A stretch of DNA of 28,375 bases from positions 1 through 28,375 of the forward strand of contig CAKSEE010000037.1 of assembly GCA_934446455.1 (NCBI GenBank). The letters run 5' to 3'. This document shows positions 7,665-15,466 of the stretch, piece by piece. The stretch is from an uncultured Oscillospiraceae bacterium (GTDB taxonomy: Bacteria > Bacillota > Clostridia > Oscillospirales > Ruminococcaceae). A program made the position numbers and the translations under genes. Below the pieces are notes generated by a model. That model did not search any database. It saw nothing but the letters and a program-made list of their open reading frames with translations, and was not told the DNA's origin. Position 1 is the first letter of the stretch; each line of letters starts with the position of its first letter.

Positions 7665-8546
7665 TTATACGGTAATATCCCCGTACATCTCGGGCCGCCT
7701 GTCGCGGAAAACGCCCCAGCTCATGCGCATTTCGCACAGCTCGTCAAGGTCGAACGACTTTACAAGCACGCAGTCGCTTGTTCTGTCGGCAGACTCGGCT
7801 ATCTCGCCCACGCCGTCGGTTATGAAGCTTGAGCCGTAGAACGTGAGCGCGCTTTCCTGCTGCGAGTTGTCCGCGTCGGGCGTTACGCGCTCGGTGCCAA
7901 TGCGGTTCGCCGCTATTACGGGCATAAGGTTCGCCGCCGCGTGACCCTGCATACACCTGCGCCAGTGCGGCATACTGTCGCACTCGATTATCGGCTCGCT
8001 GCCTATCGCGGTGGGGTAAAGCAGCAGCTCCGCGCCCATAAGCGCCATGCAGCGCGCCGCCTCGGGGAACCACTGATCCCAGCAGATCCCCACGCCTATC
8101 CTGCCGTATTTCGTATCCCATACCCTAAAGCCCGTGTTGCCGGGGGTAAAGTAAAACTTCTCCTGATAGAAGTGGTCGTCGGGGATATGCGTTTTGCGGT
8201 ACGTTCCGAGTATCGAGCCGTCCGCGTCAATCATCGCAACGCTGTTGTAGAGCACCGTGCCCGCGCGCTCGTAAAAGCTTATCGGCAGCACGACGGAAAG
8301 CTCCCGCGCGACCTCGCAAAAGCGCCTTACCGCGGGGTTTTCCCCGAGCGGCAGGGCAAGCCCGTAGCTTTCGTAGCGGCGCTCCTGACAGAAGTACCAT
8401 GTTTCAAAAAGCTCGGGCAGAAGTATAACGTTCGCGCCCTTTGCCGCAGCCTCCCGCACAAGCGCCTCGGCTTTTTCTATGGAACGCTCCCGCGTGTCGG
8501 GAACGGACATCTGCACAGCGGCAGCGGTTATTTTTCTCATATTCAT
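7665..8546 (-). CDS. aguB: N-carbamoylputrescine amidase
   Basis: This 293-aa enzyme of the nitrilase/carbon-nitrogen hydrolase superfamily converts N-carbamoylputrescine to putrescine, CO2 and ammonia. The catalytic triad is visible: Glu45 (LLPELFE), Lys118 (YRKTHIPDDH) and Cys155 (GICWDQWFPE). The YRKTHIPD...FYFTPGNTG and CWDQWFPEAAR stretches are typical of the AguB branch rather than of nitrilases in general. Its start overlaps the stop of the NUDIX gene (ATGA at 8543-8546), so it is the last gene of the agmatine operon and is translationally coupled. Together with the agmatine deiminase at the other end it completes the two-step agmatine to putrescine route. Confidence 0.95.
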   Translation of the reverse strand: MNMRKITAAAVQMSVPDTRERSIEKAEALVREAAAKGANVILLPELFETWYFCQERRYESYGLALPLGENPAVRRFCEVARELSVVLPISFYERAGTVLYNSVAMIDADGSILGTYRKTHIPDDHFYQEKFYFTPGNTGFRVWDTKYGRIGVGICWDQWFPEAARCMALMGAELLLYPTAIGSEPIIECDSMPHWRRCMQGHAAANLMPVIAANRIGTERVTPDADNSQQESALTFYGSSFITDGVGEIAESADRTSDCVLVKSFDLDELCEMRMSWGVFRDRRPEMYGDITV

Positions 8547-9013
8547 TTCTCCTTACTTAAATACAGGCTTGTCGGTGCGTATTTCTCGCTTGTTCTGAAC
8601 GGCACGAGCGGCATTTCCACGCCGCCGAGCGCCGCTTCTATAAGCCGCTTTGACAGCTCGGGGACGTCCTCGCGCGCGAGGGCGTCCTGCGCGTCCAGCC
8701 ACAGCACCTCGCTGTTTTCCTCGCCGTCGCTGCGAGCCGTGCCGCTTACGTATTCCGCACGAAAGGCAACGTACCAGTCGTGCATATTAAAGCGTATGCC
8801 AAGCACCGCAACGGGCTTTACAGCAACGCCTGTTTCCTCCGCCAGCTCGCGCGTCACCGCCTGCTCGGGCGATTCGCCGCGCTGAACGTACCCTCCGGGC
8901 ACTATCAGCATACCTTTGCCCGCGCCGTATGTGTGCCGCGCGAGAAGCACCCTGCCCTCGTGCAGCACAACGCCCGCAACGGATTTTTCCCATATCGTGT
9001 TATGCTCGGACAT
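8543..9013 (-). CDS. NUDIX hydrolase
   Basis: This 156-aa protein carries a complete NUDIX box at residues 41-63: Gly41, Glu47, Arg55-Glu56-Leu57, Glu59-Glu60 and Gly62. These residues bind the metal for cleavage of a nucleoside diphosphate linked to another group. Size and layout fit a small house-cleaning MutT/ADP-ribose-type enzyme; the substrate cannot be read from sequence. It starts one base after the stop of the HAD gene (stop 9015-9017, start 9013) and overlaps aguB by four bases, so all are translated from one message. Its place inside an agmatine operon is unusual; it may act on a by-product of that pathway or simply be co-expressed. Confidence 0.93.
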   Translation of the reverse strand: MSEHNTIWEKSVAGVVLHEGRVLLARHTYGAGKGMLIVPGGYVQRGESPEQAVTRELAEETGVAVKPVAVLGIRFNMHDWYVAFRAEYVSGTARSDGEENSEVLWLDAQDALAREDVPELSKRLIEAALGGVEMPLVPFRTSEKYAPTSLYLSKEK

Positions 9014-9014
9014 T

Positions 9015-9653
9015 TCAGCGCTCCTCTCCGAAAACGCGCTCCGCCGCTTCGGGCAGCTGCGTTATGCTCTCGATTTCCGCTGCGGCGCTCTCGACCCGCC
9101 CGAAGCCGTACGCCGCGTGAATGAACGGCACCCCCGCCCGTGCGGAAGCCTCGCAGTCGCCCTGCGTGTCGCCGATATATGCGGCGCGTGAAACGCCGTT
9201 TCGCTCCATTACAAGCCGTATATTGTCGCCTTTGGGCAGCAGCGTTCTGCCCCACATTTCGTAGTCCTCGAAATACTCCGCAAGCCCCGTTATCCGCAGA
9301 AAAAGCTGGACATACCCGTCCTGCGAGTTGCTTACGATAAACAGGCGATAGCGCCCGCGCAGCTTTTCAAGCGTTTCGCGCACGCCCGCGTAAAGCGTGC
9401 CGCAGTGCGTTTCAAGCCACGAATGCTCGCCCAGCGTGCAGCGCTCCATAAGCGCCGCGCGGCGCTCCCTTTCAACGTCGGGGAAGAGCATATCCGCAAT
9501 TTCGCTCATGGTGCGCCCCATAAAGCGGTGCATATCCTCTATTGTGACAACGCGCGCCGCTTCCGTCTGCGCAAGGGCGTTCGTCCACGCGTCCGCGCAC
9601 TGCTGCGACGAGTCCCAGAGCGTGCCGTCAAGGTCGAATATAAGCGCGTTCAT
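9015..9653 (-). CDS. HAD-superfamily hydrolase, phosphoglycolate phosphatase-like
   Basis: This 212-aa protein shows the four HAD motifs: motif I DLDGTLWD with nucleophile Asp7 and Asp9, motif II Ser in FIVSNS, the motif III Lys in LLPKGDN, and motif IV GDTQGDCEAS. The helical cap between motifs I and II is of the Gph/PGP type. It probably removes phosphate from a small metabolite. I start at ATG 9653 rather than the in-frame ATG at 9659, because GGGAGG (9661-9666) is seven bases from the former and only one from the latter. It is the second gene of the agmatine operon, 91 bp after agmatine deiminase and one base before the NUDIX gene. Confidence 0.92.
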   Translation of the reverse strand: MNALIFDLDGTLWDSSQQCADAWTNALAQTEAARVVTIEDMHRFMGRTMSEIADMLFPDVERERRAALMERCTLGEHSWLETHCGTLYAGVRETLEKLRGRYRLFIVSNSQDGYVQLFLRITGLAEYFEDYEMWGRTLLPKGDNIRLVMERNGVSRAAYIGDTQGDCEASARAGVPFIHAAYGFGRVESAAAEIESITQLPEAAERVFGEER

Positions 9654-9744
9654 CGGCATTCCTCCCTTAAAAGCGGTACATGAGCGGCGGGAGCCTGTAC
9701 GCGCGTTCTCTCAGGCGCAAAGCCCGCAGAATAAAGCTCATGCC

Positions 9745-10845
9745 TTACCTGTTTTCAAAGCGCGGTATCTGCTGCGTTATGCAGTGGATATTCCCGCCGC
9801 CGATAAGAATGTCCCTTGCGTATATCGGGACGATTTCCCGCGTGGGGAAAAGCTCCGCGAGCTTCTGCCGCGCCGCCTCGTCCGCAGGGTCGCCGAAGAA
9901 CGGCATTACCACCGCACCGTTTGCAATGTAAAAGTTTACGTAGCTTGCCGCAAGGCGCTCGCCCGCCGTTCGCGTGGGCTGAAAGTCCATCGTATCGAGC
10001 CCCTCGCACTCTTCGGCGGTTATCGTAACGGGCTTGGGGCAATTAAGCCTGTGCACGGTGAACCGCCGCCCGTGCGCGTCCGTTTCGCGCTCGAGAACGT
10101 CAAGGCACGCCTTTGAAAGGGCGTACTGCGGGTCGCTTTCGTCGTCCGTCCACGCAAGCACCACCTCTGCGGGCTTTACGAACGCGCAGATATTATCTAC
10201 GTGTTCGTTTGTTTCGTCGTTATATATGCCGCGCGGCAGCCATACCACCTTTTTAACGCCGAGCGAGTCCATGAGCTTCTGCTCTATCTCCCCGCGGGCA
10301 AGCTCGGGGTTGCGCCCCGCGCTCAGCAGGCAGGCTTCGGTCGTTATGCACGTTCCCTCGCCGTCGCAGTGTATAGAGCCGCCCTCGAGCACAAAGCCGC
10401 TCATGTCGTACATATCCTTTTCGTACAGGTCGCAGATTTTTCTCGCCATGCGGTCGTCCTTGTCCCACGGGAAATAAAGCCCGTCCACAAGCCCGCCCCA
10501 CGCGTTGAAGCTCCAGTTTATCCCGCGTATCTCGCGCCCGTTGGTAACGAACGTAGGCGCAACGTCGCGCGCCCACGAGTCGTCCGAGGACATCTCCACA
10601 ACGCGGATATGCTCGGGCAGAAGCCTGCGGGCGTTTTCGTACTGCTTTTCGCTTGCACATACCGTAACGCGCTCGCTGCGCGCTATCGCCTCGCATACCT
10701 TTACGAATGCCTTTCTCGCGGCGTAAGCGCCGTACTGCCACGAATCGCTGCGCTCGGGGAATATCAGAATGCACCCGTAATGCTCCGAAAACTCCGCGGG
10801 CATATAGAATCCGTCCTCCGACGGCTTTGTATGCAGAACTCTCAT
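9745..10845 (-). CDS. aguA: Agmatine deiminase
   Basis: This 366-aa enzyme of the guanidino-group-modifying (peptidylarginine deiminase-like) superfamily hydrolyses agmatine to N-carbamoylputrescine and ammonia. Diagnostic stretches are DDSWARDVAPTFV, NWSFNAWGG, LEGGSIHCDGEGT and the C-terminal GGGNIHCITQQIP, in which Cys355 is the nucleophile; the length is normal for the family. The start is ATG 10845, since GGGAGG (10851-10856) sits five bases upstream; a TTG start six codons earlier would put the SD inside the gene. It is the first gene of a four-gene operon with its own promoter (10900-10928) and feeds the N-carbamoylputrescine amidase at the end of the same message. Confidence 0.97.
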   Translation of the reverse strand: MRVLHTKPSEDGFYMPAEFSEHYGCILIFPERSDSWQYGAYAARKAFVKVCEAIARSERVTVCASEKQYENARRLLPEHIRVVEMSSDDSWARDVAPTFVTNGREIRGINWSFNAWGGLVDGLYFPWDKDDRMARKICDLYEKDMYDMSGFVLEGGSIHCDGEGTCITTEACLLSAGRNPELARGEIEQKLMDSLGVKKVVWLPRGIYNDETNEHVDNICAFVKPAEVVLAWTDDESDPQYALSKACLDVLERETDAHGRRFTVHRLNCPKPVTITAEECEGLDTMDFQPTRTAGERLAASYVNFYIANGAVVMPFFGDPADEAARQKLAELFPTREIVPIYARDILIGGGNIHCITQQIPRFENR

Positions 10846-10899
10846 GCTGTCCTCCCGCCGCAAAAATTCCCGCCGGATGGGCAGGCGCGGCTTATATTA

Positions 10900-10928
10900 A
10901 GTATAGCATATCCGCGTGAAAAAATCAA
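10900..10928 (-). promoter_or_regulatory. Promoter of the agmatine operon
   Basis: On the minus strand, TTGATT (10928-10923), a 17-bp spacer and TATACT (10905-10900) form a good sigma-A promoter 55 bp upstream of the deiminase start. Confidence 0.75.
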
Positions 10929-10932
10929 CATG

Positions 10933-10962
10933 AAAAAGCGCTCCCTTATTTAGTGGGAGCGC
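10933..10962 (-). terminator. Terminator of the lipoprotein operon
   Basis: An 8-bp perfect stem (10938-10945 with 10955-10962, 9-nt loop) is followed on the minus strand by five T (10937-10933). It lies about 210 bp past the last lipoprotein gene, just upstream of the agmatine promoter. Confidence 0.75.
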
Positions 10963-10992
10963 CTTAGGCTGCCGATAAAGGCACATCTGCAC

Positions 10993-11039
10993 GCGTAAGC
11001 TTAGCTGCGCGGCGTCCATGCCGCGCTTTTGGCTTACGC
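10993..11039. repeat. Two-part inverted repeat (cruciform-like)
   Basis: An outer perfect 8-bp stem (10993-11000 with 11032-11039) encloses an inner perfect 7-bp GC stem (11007-11013 with 11020-11026) with a 6-nt loop. It lies in the non-coding stretch after the lipoprotein operon and before its terminator. Confidence 0.7.
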
Positions 11040-11058
11040 TTAACAGCGTCCTGCTGTG

Positions 11059-11127
11059 TCGTCAACGTCTTTTCGGCAGGCAAAAAGCCTAGCCGAAATG
11101 ACGTTTCCTAGCAGCTGCACCTTTCTC
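11059..11127. repeat. Dispersed intergenic repeat with hairpin, related to 88-139
   Basis: Positions 11066-11103 form a roughly 15-bp stem with one mismatch and one bulged base around an A5 loop. The segment from about 11087 to 11127 aligns with 88-136 near the window start, sharing gcc-aaatg, agctg, cctttctc and cagcc blocks in the same order (about three quarters identity by eye). Both copies lie just past the stop of a minus-strand gene. Confidence 0.55.
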
Positions 11128-11172
11128 AACAGCCTTGAAAGATACTTTTTCGACGAGCTGAAGCGCTTTCGC

Positions 11173-11949
11173 TTAGTTGGAGGGCGCCTTAACGCTGTAG
11201 TTTGTGATATTCACGTCCGCCTGCGTATAGCCGTCTATGGTCGCCGCCGTGTCAAAGGCCGCTTCGGAGAACGTAAGCTCAAGCTCCGCATAAACGAAGC
11301 CGCGCGCTGTGTATTCGCCCAGCTCCTGCGCGAGCTCCTCGGGCAGGACGAACTGCATAGTGTTCATGCAGAGATACGAGCCGTCCGCCTGCCGCACGGG
11401 GAGATAGTCGCCGCCGAAGCCCCTGCTGCCGTAAGCGAAAAAGCAGGGCAGCCCCGCTTCCTTAAGGCTTTCGGGGTAGGGGTAGAACCTTATCTCGCCC
11501 CTGCCGTTTTCGCAGGCTATTCCCGAAAGCGTTATCTCCGCGCCGTGGATACGCAGCCGCTGCTGTAAGATTTCGGGAGTGCCGCCGCGCCCCATTATAA
11601 ATGTGCAGGCGGCGTCTGTAACGCGCGCCCCGCCGATTACGTCGTCGGCGCGGAGGCAGGTAAACTTCTCCGCCTGCGAAGTGGGCTGCTCCTCGCTTTG
11701 CCAGAGGGTATTTTCGTAGCCGTAGGCGCGCTCGAGTGTCACGGTGAAGTATTCAAGCGAAAGGTCTACCGTTTCGCCGTCGGGGGCTGTAAAGCATAAA
11801 GGGGAGTCGGCGGGAGAAGCAGCTTCTGAGCTTTCAGCGGGAGCGCTTTCAGCAGGCACACTCGCGCTTTCGGGCGTGTTTGCGCGGCAGCCGACAAGCG
11901 GCGCGCACAGAATAAGCGCTGCGGCTAACAGCAAGGGGAGTGGCTTCAT
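11173..11949 (-). CDS. Lipoprotein of unknown function
   Basis: This 258-aa protein has a lipoprotein signal peptide with lipobox LVGC (Cys21), then an Ala/Glu/Ser/Pro-rich tether (about 22-48) and a compact domain I do not recognise. The leader and tether are close to those of the next gene upstream (CAPxVGCRAxTPESA), yet the mature domains differ, which suggests leader shuffling or gene conversion within the cluster. It is the last gene of a three-lipoprotein operon, 18 bp after its neighbour, with AAGGAG before the start. It is probably anchored to the outer face of the membrane. The non-coding region after its stop is unusually rich in inverted repeats. Confidence 0.8.
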   Translation of the reverse strand: MKPLPLLLAAALILCAPLVGCRANTPESASVPAESAPAESSEAASPADSPLCFTAPDGETVDLSLEYFTVTLERAYGYENTLWQSEEQPTSQAEKFTCLRADDVIGGARVTDAACTFIMGRGGTPEILQQRLRIHGAEITLSGIACENGRGEIRFYPYPESLKEAGLPCFFAYGSRGFGGDYLPVRQADGSYLCMNTMQFVLPEELAQELGEYTARGFVYAELELTFSEAAFDTAATIDGYTQADVNITNYSVKAPSN

Positions 11950-11967
11950 ATGTTTTCTCCTTGTATT

Positions 11968-13041
11968 TTAGTATAGTTCGGCTGAATAAACGCAGTTTTC
12001 TTCCCGGCTGAACGTTCCCACCGTATTCTCGCGGGCGGGATACGCCCACATAGCGCCGCAGTCCTTAAGCGTGTATGCAAGCGCGGCTTCCGCGTCGTAG
12101 AGCCGGAGCTCGCCGTCGGACGTGTGAACGTAGAAATACTTCCCCAAAAACCCGCCGCCCATGTACCTGTAGGTGTGAACGCTGTACACTCCGCCGCTTT
12201 TCTCGTCAAGAAGATAAATTGCGGAAAAGCCGCTCTGCGCCTGATACCGCCACGCAACGCGCCCGCCGTTCGCCGCTATCAGCATAAACCCTTCGGGGTC
12301 GGCGCCCGTATCAACGCGCTTGCCGTCATAGCACACAACGGCGCACCCGCCCTCGTCAATGGCGTACGCCGTGCCGAGCGCGCAGGGCGTTTCGTATGTG
12401 GGCAGAACGTTCTCGACGACTGTTTCCGTGCCGCTTGCGGCGTCGTATATAACATAGCTCGCGCTGTCGCCGTCCATGCAATGCCAGCCGACTTTGCCGC
12501 CGCCCGCTGCAAGGTTCGGCGCGGTAAAGTCTGCGGCGCTGCCGCTTGCCGCCTCGCAAAGCTCGCCGCTTTCGGGCGAGAGGCTGTATATATGCCAGCC
12601 TCCCGTTCCGCAGGTCGAGAACCACAGAAGCCCGTCCGCATATACCGCAGAATAAAGCGCCGTTTCCTCGTCAAACGCAAGCTGCTTTATAAGGGCGCTT
12701 TCGCCGCTCGCTTTGTCAAGCCCATACAGCTCAAAACCGAGGTTTGTGTTATCCACGTAAAACAGCAGCAGCGAATCCCCCGTATCCGCAAAGCCGTTAA
12801 GCGTAAGCGGCGTTTCCCCGCCATTAGCATATACGGCGGGGCAGGAATAGCGCTTTACCGCAGTGTCTGCGGGCGCGCTCTGTCTGTCCCGGCGGTCAAG
12901 GTCGAAGCCTGCGTTGGCAGGCGCGCTTTCAGCATTTGTACTTTCAGCGGGAGCGGGAGCGCTTTCGGGCGTACCTGCGCGGCAGCCGACAGGCGCGCAG
13001 AGCGCAAGCGCGGTAAGGGCGAGTGCTGCAAATCTTTTCAT
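11968..13041 (-). CDS. Lipoprotein with beta-propeller-like repeats
   Basis: This 357-aa protein has a lipoprotein leader (lipobox PVGC, Cys20), an Ala/Pro/Glu/Ser tether and a domain made of repeated short beta-strand units such as FELYGLDKASGES, WHIYSLSPESGE, YVIYDAASGTET and IYLLDEKSGG. Such units are typical of DUF5050/TolB-like beta-propellers, which bind ligands or proteins outside the cell. It is a paralogue of the gene upstream (13084-14247): both end with a YMGGGFLGKYFYVHTS / FMGGGIIGRYFCVHTS block. The two are 42 bp apart and in one operon. Codon use is much more GC-rich than in the paralogue, so the copies are old or have different histories. Ligand unknown. Confidence 0.8.
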   Translation of the reverse strand: MKRFAALALTALALCAPVGCRAGTPESAPAPAESTNAESAPANAGFDLDRRDRQSAPADTAVKRYSCPAVYANGGETPLTLNGFADTGDSLLLFYVDNTNLGFELYGLDKASGESALIKQLAFDEETALYSAVYADGLLWFSTCGTGGWHIYSLSPESGELCEAASGSAADFTAPNLAAGGGKVGWHCMDGDSASYVIYDAASGTETVVENVLPTYETPCALGTAYAIDEGGCAVVCYDGKRVDTGADPEGFMLIAANGGRVAWRYQAQSGFSAIYLLDEKSGGVYSVHTYRYMGGGFLGKYFYVHTSDGELRLYDAEAALAYTLKDCGAMWAYPARENTVGTFSREENCVYSAELY

Positions 13042-13083
13042 GGAGTTGTTCCTTTCCTTTAGCTAATGTGCGCCGAGTGCGGA

Positions 13084-14247
13084 TTACTCCGCCCTCATAA
13101 TGTACAGTACCCCGTCGCTGTAAGTACCGAGTCTGTCGCTGCTAATCGGATATGCCCATGAAGTGCCTACGTCCGTTATCTCGTATTGATTTCCGTCCGT
13201 GCTGTCGTAGAACAGTACATTTTCGTCCCTGCTTGTGTGGACGCAGAAATACCTGCCGATAATGCCGCCGCCCATAAATCCATCTATTGAGCAGGTGAAT
13301 TTCATGCCGCTTTCGGTATTGAGAAAATACACATCGTTCGGGCTGCCGTAGTAGTTGGTTTTCCACATGATAAGTCCGTTCTGTGCCGCAACAAGCGAAA
13401 AAGACTTAGATGACATATCTGTTTCAATGCGCTTGCCATCGCTGTAAATTACGGCTTTCCCGTTTTCGCCGGCGGCATACGCAAACCCCGCGGCGCGCTC
13501 GTATGGGTTCAGGGAAATGACGTTTTGCACGATGGTTTCTGTACGGGTTTCGGGGTCGAAAGTTACAAGATTTATATCGTCGCCGTGCTGCGTATACCAT
13601 GTAAGCTTGCCGTTTGTGCAGGATAAGCAGGGAATGCGCGGTTCTTCATCGCCGCTCCCTTCCCTGAGTACGGTCACCGTGTTGTCGTCAAAGGAGAACT
13701 TACAGATCTGCCATAATTCGTTTTCGTTGTAAAGCGAAAAGTAGAGCGCATTATCCGTGTTTACGCATGAGAACATTACAGATGGTATCTCAAACCTCAG
13801 CTGCTTTACGAGCTTGTTTTCGCCGCTCGCCTTGTCAAATCTGTATATATCAAACCCGGTTGTCATAGTAAAGGAGTGCTGACAGTCGTAGATGTAATAC
13901 ACAGCGTCTGACGTATCCGCAAAATAATACATTCCAAGCGGAGCTTTTTCATCTTCCTCAAACAGCGTTCCGGCATATTGTTCCGCAAACGCCTCATTAT
14001 ACACCGTGGGGACGGCGTATTTGCTGAGCGTAACGTCGGCGGGGGCTTGCAAAGGTGTTTGCGTATTTGTGCCGGCATTAGCTTCGGAATTTGTTTCAGT
14101 ATTTGTTTGCGTATCAGCTTCGGTGGTTGCGGTGGTTTCCGAGTCTGCCGCGCTTATCGGCTCGGAGGAGCTGCCCGTGCCTGCGGGTGCGGAGCAGGCG
14201 GCGAGAAGAAGCGCTGACAGGATAAAAAGAGCGATGAACTTTTTCAT
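13084..14247 (-). CDS. Lipoprotein with beta-propeller-like repeats (paralogue)
   Basis: This 387-aa protein has a lipoprotein signal (lipobox LAAC, Cys18), a Thr/Glu/Asn-rich tether (about 20-70, with repeated NTET/NSEA steps) and the same beta-strand repeat domain as the next gene: FDIYRFDKASGENKLVKQL, NLVTFDPETRTET, DVYFLNTESGM and a closing GFMGGGIIGRYFCVHTS block. It is the first gene of the lipoprotein operon, with AAAGGG before the start and a TATAAT-like -10 at 14312-14317. It is visibly more AT-rich than its paralogue, as is the DNA upstream of it, so this end of the operon may have been acquired separately. Function unknown; probably extracellular binding. Confidence 0.8.
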   Translation of the reverse strand: MKKFIALFILSALLLAACSAPAGTGSSSEPISAADSETTATTEADTQTNTETNSEANAGTNTQTPLQAPADVTLSKYAVPTVYNEAFAEQYAGTLFEEDEKAPLGMYYFADTSDAVYYIYDCQHSFTMTTGFDIYRFDKASGENKLVKQLRFEIPSVMFSCVNTDNALYFSLYNENELWQICKFSFDDNTVTVLREGSGDEEPRIPCLSCTNGKLTWYTQHGDDINLVTFDPETRTETIVQNVISLNPYERAAGFAYAAGENGKAVIYSDGKRIETDMSSKSFSLVAAQNGLIMWKTNYYGSPNDVYFLNTESGMKFTCSIDGFMGGGIIGRYFCVHTSRDENVLFYDSTDGNQYEITDVGTSWAYPISSDRLGTYSDGVLYIMRAE

Positions 14248-14289
14248 TGAATGTACCCTTTCTTGAATCAGGAAAAAGCAGCGTTATTT

Positions 14290-14505
14290 TCAGCCTGACT
14301 GTGATAGACAAATTATATAAGGATTGTTGCCATCCTGACTCTTTGCTGCTTCGTATGCTTCGTTTGAATCAACCATAAAACGCCCTCTATAATTGTCATT
14401 CCGGCAGCAATCAGCCGTTTCCATCTTCTCTGATGATAAATCAACATAGTCTATAACAACGTAATGTCATTGCAGCTAAAACTGCGCCTTTAACCGGTTT
14501 TTCAT
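14290..14505 (-). pseudogene. Remnant of a small gene with two in-frame stops
   Basis: In one minus-strand frame, an ATG at 14505 is followed by nine codons, TAG, two codons, TGA, and then 58 open codons of normal-looking composition (for example VVIDYVDLSSEKMET and NEAYEAAKSQDGNNPYII) ending in TGA at 14290. An AAAGGAGG lies upstream, near 14560. The pattern fits a decayed short gene; I do not recognise the family. The DNA is AT-rich like the adjacent lipoprotein gene. The -10 proposed for the lipoprotein operon falls inside it. Confidence 0.3.
14312..14317 (-). promoter_or_regulatory. Possible -10 box of the lipoprotein operon
   Basis: A minus-strand TATAAT (within TATATAAT) lies 65 bp upstream of the first lipoprotein gene. 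The -35 position is poor (AGTCAG at 17 bp), so this is tentative. Confidence 0.35.
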
Positions 14506-14753
14506 TGTTTTTCTCTTCTGAATACAGAAAGTTTTGCGACGAAAATAAAAATGTGCATATTCCTCCTTTGTAATAAAAAAATTGAATAAATTGCCTCCCT
14601 TATAACATATAACCAGCTTATAGGTTAAAATGTGAGCGCTTTTCCCGAAAAAGAATATTATTGTATATGTGCACAAATATGTACGGCGCGGTTTGGCAAC
14701 TTTTTTGGGCAGATTTTGCCCGTCGCTATTGATAGGCGGCGAATAGGCAAAAC

Positions 14754-14785
14754 AAAAACCGCCCCGCACAAAACGCGCAGGGCGG
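14754..14785 (-). terminator. Terminator of the tRNA-Gln gene
   Basis: An 11-bp GC-rich stem with wobble pairs (14775-14785 with 14759-14769) is followed on the minus strand by TTTTTG and more T. It begins about 10 bp after the tRNA CCA end. Confidence 0.8.
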
Positions 14786-14793
14786 AAAAAAAT

Positions 14794-14869
14794 TGGTTGC
14801 GGTGAAAGGATTTGAACCTTTGAAATGACGGAGTCAGAGTCCGTTGCCTTACCGCTTGGCGACACCGCA
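14794..14869 (-). tRNA. tRNA-Gln (anticodon CUG), CCA encoded
   Basis: On the minus strand the 7-bp acceptor stem (TGCGGTG with CACCGCA), D arm GCC...GGC, anticodon arm ACGGA-CTCTGAC-TCCGT and T arm AAAGG-TTCAAAT-CCTTT fold into a normal tRNA of 76 nt. The anticodon CTG reads CAG (Gln), and the body (GTCGCCAAGCGGTAAGGC) is typical of bacterial tRNA-Gln. The 3' CCA is encoded. The discriminator base is A and the variable loop has six bases, both slightly unusual. Confidence 0.93.
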
Positions 14870-14886
14870 GTAACCTAACGAATGAT

Positions 14887-14915
14887 ATTATATCACTATC
14901 GCCGTAATTTGTCAA
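14887..14915 (-). promoter_or_regulatory. Consensus promoter of tRNA-Gln
   Basis: The minus strand reads TTGACA (14915-14910), a 17-bp spacer and TATAAT (14892-14887), a perfect sigma-A promoter whose -10 ends 17 bp before the tRNA 5' end. Confidence 0.92.
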
Positions 14916-15065
14916 GGGGGTTTACAAAATTTTTTTGCCCTTGCCGGAATATTATTGCACGCAAAGTGCGGAATATTCATTGAAAGCGGCTTGCAGCGCG
15001 TTTTTGATGTGAGAATTGCACAAAAAAGGAAGTGAATATTTTGCCTTGCTTTTTTTCTGCAAATA

Positions 15066-15094
15066 TTGACAAGCGCAATTTAATATGATATAAT
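15066..15094 (+). promoter_or_regulatory. Consensus promoter of the DUF4190-like gene
   Basis: TTGACA (15066-15071), a 17-bp spacer and TATAAT (15089-15094) form a perfect sigma-A promoter, 55 bp before the start codon. Confidence 0.9.
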
Positions 15095-15149
15095 GTGATT
15101 GGCAGGTGAAAATCTGCCCGAAAAAACAATAAAAATGGAGGTTTCGTCT

Positions 15150-15452
15150 ATGACAGCAAAGAATATGGGCATAATCGCTCTCGTGTGCGGCATTGTTGGT
15201 ATCGTTGGCTCTTTTATCCCCGGTGTAGTTTACATTGCACCGCTGTGCGCTATCGCAGGTATCGTTTTCGGTGCGCTTGCGCTTAAGAGCATCAAGGCGT
15301 CCGGCAACACTGACGGTAAGGGCCTTGCAGTAGGCGGTCTGGTTTGCGGTATCGTTTCCACCGCTCTGTCCGTACTTATGCTTGCTTGCGCTCTGTGCGC
15401 TCTGTGCGCTCTCGGCGGCGCTCTCGGCGAGCTTGCAGGCAGCCTGCAGTAA
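15150..15452 (+). CDS. Small DUF4190-like membrane protein
   Basis: This 100-aa, very hydrophobic protein has three likely membrane segments: about residues 6-24 (IIALVCGIVGIVGSFI), 25-45 and 62-90. A repeated G(L/I)V.GIV core with a short KSIKASGNTDGKG loop matches the DUF4190 family. The start is ATG 15150, with TGGAGG eight bases upstream; a frame extension further upstream has no RBS. A perfect sigma-A promoter and a strong terminator flank it, and the high-frequency codons suggest good expression. The role is unknown; such proteins are commonly small membrane partners in Firmicutes. The C-terminus is unusually Cys/Ala/Leu-rich (LACALCALCAL). Confidence 0.82.
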   Translation: MTAKNMGIIALVCGIVGIVGSFIPGVVYIAPLCAIAGIVFGALALKSIKASGNTDGKGLAVGGLVCGIVSTALSVLMLACALCALCALGGALGELAGSLQ

Positions 15453-15466
15453 TTTGGCAATATCCA

